This document shows, piece after piece, positions 24,817 through 27,011 of a DNA stretch of 27,011 nt (position 1 is the stretch's first letter; every line of letters begins with the position of its first letter). The translations under genes were made by a program, and so were the position numbers. The notes under the pieces are model-generated. The model did not search any database and had not been told where the DNA came from. It worked only from the letters and a program-made list of their open reading frames with translations. The stretch is from assembly GCA_003501365.1 (NCBI GenBank), contig DNPP01000084.1:1-27011 (forward strand). Reading direction: 5' to 3'. The stretch comes from Bacillota bacterium (GTDB taxonomy: Bacteria > Bacillota > UBA4882 > UBA8346).

Positions 24817-26378
24817 GGTTTAGCGCCTCGCTCACGGTAGTCAATGGGATAAGTACCGGTGATCTTATGGAAAACTTGGCTAAAGTACTGGCTGGTTTTA
24901 TAACCCACGATTTCAGCCACTTCATAGACCTTATAATTACCCTTTTGCAATAAATCCTTGGCTATTTCGATCCGGTAATCGGTCAGATATTCCAAGAAAG
25001 TCTTCCCGGTATCCTTTTTAAAAATTTGGCTCAAATAAACGCCGCTAAAGCCCAGTTTTTCGGCAACTTTATCAACGGTCAGATCTTCTGCATAGTGCCC
25101 ATGGATGTATTCAATGGCTTGCTTGGTTTTTTTTGATAATACGGATTGCCTGAGGTTATTCACCTGCCGAACCGCTTCGCTAAATTTTTGCAAAAACCAC
25201 ACCCGTAGTTCGGAGAGGGTATAAGGACTTGAAAGAGTCCCATTGGCGTTGGTATTTTTTTCGAAAACGGAATCAAGGCTGTTTTGATTTTGAAAATGCC
25301 CCAGCAGATATAATAATTGATTACAAGCTTTCTTTAACCCATCCGGGTTCCATACCGGTTCAGAGACTATCTGAAACAAATATTGAATCTGTTCTGTAAC
25401 TCGTTCAGAGTTAAGTTCAAGGAGAGCGTTAGAGATTAGGACCAAAGTGTTATCAATCGAAATTGGGGGGGGTTCGGGCGTGGTCATAACAATATCATCC
25501 GTGTAAAGAATAGCTTCCCGATCATAAAAAACAAGGTAAGGTAAGGTTAATAGGGCTTTCCGATAAAGGGATAGCAGGCCTGTTTTATCCCCGCAGCCGT
25601 TGGTGAGTATAATGGAGAATGTTTCCGGAGAGAGTTTTTCCAATTGGGACAGGATTTTGCCGCCGAGAGCCAGGGCCCGTTCCCTGGATTCCAGGTGACT
25701 GTTGGTCCTTCTGAGAATAAAAACAAATATTAGGGAACCGTCGGTATTCAATATATCATAATCCGATACATAGTCCGGAAAATCGATGGAATAAAGAGGC
25801 TGCTGGGAAACGGAAGGGCGGTCTGAGTTTCGCAAATGCTCTAAAAAAGGCTGATTGGGTACGGCAAGGGCTAAACTGTAATCCGAATCCGGAGTTTCAT
25901 AAACCAGGATTTCCTTAATGGTTGTTTCGACGTCTCTATCCTCAAGCATATTTCGAAAATATTTCTGACGGATAATCCGCCTATTTTCCAATTCTTCTTC
26001 CAGTTCCAGACGAATTTTATTCAGCACCGTTAAGATACTGTCTTCGTTGATATCATGCTTAAGAAGGTAATCGGAGACTCCGAGTTCAACAGCCTTTTTA
26101 GCATAATCAAAATCACGATAAGCCGTTAATAAAATAATTTTCACAGGCCGGCCCAAAGAAAATATTTGTTTGCTTAATTGCAGGCCATCCATTATCGGCA
26201 TCCGAATATCGATAAAGTTAATTTGCGGCTGAAAGGTTTGATAGAGTTCCAATGCTTTGACGCTGTTTGTCGCCGAGGCAATAATTTGAAAACCATGTTT
26301 TTCCCAGGAGATTAGGTTTTCCAGGTCTTTGATTGCCAGGATCTCATCATCGACGATCATTACTTTTAACAGCCTCAT
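24813..26378 (-). CDS. YesN-type response regulator (REC + AraC HTH)
   Basis: This transcription factor partners the kinase that follows. The 521 residues include a receiver domain (about 1-122) with D10-D11, phospho-acceptor D57 in NFIDIRMPIMDG and K109 region YLLKHD, a middle region without clear motifs, and an AraC double helix-turn-helix at the C-terminus (VDKVAEKLGFSGVYLSQIFK and EVAEIVGYKTSQYFSQVFHK). The ATG at 26378 is preceded by GGGGAGG at seven bases. It is the first gene of the minus-strand operon that continues into the third importer and the GH35 gene, so it is the likely activator of that set. Confidence 0.95.
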   Translation of the reverse strand: MRLLKVMIVDDEILAIKDLENLISWEKHGFQIIASATNSVKALELYQTFQPQINFIDIRMPIMDGLQLSKQIFSLGRPVKIILLTAYRDFDYAKKAVELGVSDYLLKHDINEDSILTVLNKIRLELEEELENRRIIRQKYFRNMLEDRDVETTIKEILVYETPDSDYSLALAVPNQPFLEHLRNSDRPSVSQQPLYSIDFPDYVSDYDILNTDGSLIFVFILRRTNSHLESRERALALGGKILSQLEKLSPETFSIILTNGCGDKTGLLSLYRKALLTLPYLVFYDREAILYTDDIVMTTPEPPPISIDNTLVLISNALLELNSERVTEQIQYLFQIVSEPVWNPDGLKKACNQLLYLLGHFQNQNSLDSVFEKNTNANGTLSSPYTLSELRVWFLQKFSEAVRQVNNLRQSVLSKKTKQAIEYIHGHYAEDLTVDKVAEKLGFSGVYLSQIFKKDTGKTFLEYLTDYRIEIAKDLLQKGNYKVYEVAEIVGYKTSQYFSQVFHKITGTYPIDYRERGAKP

Positions 26379-26480
26379 AAGTTTTCCTCCCCGGAAGAAT
26401 TAGGCGTTAATTGGAGTAAATTTTCAATTCGTCAATATTCAATGAGTCGCCAATCCCCTCTTCAAACTTCAGGATACGTT

Positions 26481-27011
26481 TTAATTGGTCATCGCCCTTT
26501 GGGGAGCCGGGATATGTCCGCCGCGCCGGATAAATTTAGCCGGGCTGAATGGGTTGACCGCCATAATTGGCGCGGTACCGAAAAGTCCTCCAAACTCCAC
26601 GACTTCTCCGACTTTTTTACCGGGAGCCGGAATAATTCTTACGGCGGTCGTTTTATTATTGATGACTCCGATAGCCATTTCATCGGCGATAATACCGGCG
26701 ATAACCTCTACTGGAGTATCCCCGGGTACGGCAATCATATCCAGACCCACCGAACATACACACGTCATGGCTTCCAGCTTTTCAATGGAGAGGGCTCCTA
26801 CCTGAACCGCTTCAATCATTCCGGCATCTTCACTAACCGGAATAAAGGATCCGCTCAATCCTCCGATAGCCGAAGAAGCCATGGCACCGCCTTTTTTAAC
26901 CGCGTCATTCAGAATAGCCAGGGCAGCAGTAGTCCCGGCAGCCCCGCATCTTTCCAGACCCATTGCTTCCAAAATATTGGCTACACTGTCACCCACCGCC
27001 GGAGTCGGGGC
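26481..27011 (-). CDS. UPF0210 / DUF711 family protein, 5' part outside the window
   Basis: Only the C-terminal 176 residues are visible; the frame is open to the window edge (APTPAVGDSVANILEAMGLE). Conserved family stretches are GTTAALAILNDAVKKGG, GGLSGSFIPVSEDAGM, VCSVGLDMIAVPGDTP, IADEMAIGVINNKTTAVR and the C-terminal FIRRGGHIPAPQRAMTN. The family is widespread in Firmicutes and archaea, often next to a small ACT-domain protein, and has no settled function. It is not evidently part of the sugar modules and marks a return to housekeeping sequence. About 100 bases separate it from the regulator gene, in the same direction. Confidence 0.93.
   Translation of the reverse strand, partial: APTPAVGDSVANILEAMGLERCGAAGTTAALAILNDAVKKGGAMASSAIGGLSGSFIPVSEDAGMIEAVQVGALSIEKLEAMTCVCSVGLDMIAVPGDTPVEVIAGIIADEMAIGVINNKTTAVRIIPAPGKKVGEVVEFGGLFGTAPIMAVNPFSPAKFIRRGGHIPAPQRAMTN

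Noticed and set aside
26485..26805. Plus-strand open frame opposite the UPF0210 gene
   Set aside because: The minus strand carries conserved UPF0210 motifs throughout; the plus-strand translation has none.
1..27011. CRISPR array, tRNA or rRNA genes, intact insertion sequence
   Set aside because: I found no regularly spaced repeats, no cloverleaf-like tRNA sequence and no transposase motifs on either strand.

Overview
The window is a carbohydrate-utilisation region from what looks like a moderately AT-rich member of the Firmicutes/Bacillota. Signs of this are strong AGGAGG-type ribosome binding sites, some TTG and GTG starts, YesM/YesN-type two-component pairs, sigma-A-like promoters and a UPF0210 (DUF711) gene. 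The three solute-binding proteins have signal peptides without a convincing lipobox. That would be unusual in a classic monoderm Gram-positive and may point to a two-membrane lineage. The organism cannot be named from the sequence.

Layout. (A) Plus strand, 3-9725: a YesM-type histidine kinase (5' end outside the window) and its YesN-type regulator, then a CUT1 sugar importer (binding protein 2851-4119, permeases 4236-5120 and 5117-5986), an SGNH esterase (6082-7053), a broken alpha/beta hydrolase (7052-7550) and a GH42 beta-galactosidase (7677-9725). (B) Minus strand, 16210 down to 9828: an ArsR-type regulator with a large uncharacterised C-terminal domain (15278-16210), its terminator, a strong promoter, a second importer (binding protein 13589-14854, permeases 12519-13391 and 11630-12514) and a GH2 glycosidase (9828-11609). 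A and B converge on a shared hairpin at 9766-9808. (C) 16387-17318: two gene remnants, a 3' fragment of a second GH35 gene and a decayed AraC regulator. (D) Minus strand, 26378 down to 17304: a YesN regulator, a YesM kinase, a third importer (21638-22927, 20514-21476, 19707-20513) and a GH35 beta-galactosidase. (E) At the right edge, the 3' part of a UPF0210 gene.

How it fits together. Three parallel modules share one plan: regulator, binding protein, hairpin, two permeases, hydrolase. None carries the ABC ATPase, so a shared MsmX/UgpC-type ATPase elsewhere must energise them. GH42 and GH35 families, probably with the GH2 enzyme, point to beta-galactosides, for example oligosaccharides from plant galactans; the SGNH enzyme may remove acetyl groups. 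The substrate is an inference. All three binding-protein genes are separated from their permeases by a hairpin of unrelated sequence, an arrangement expected to give more binding protein than permease.

I see no CRISPR array, tRNA, rRNA, phage genes or intact insertion sequence. The most notable items are the ArsR-like regulator with its C-terminal domain and palindromic operator candidates, the repeated SBP-hairpin-permease design, and three decayed genes that show recent turnover.
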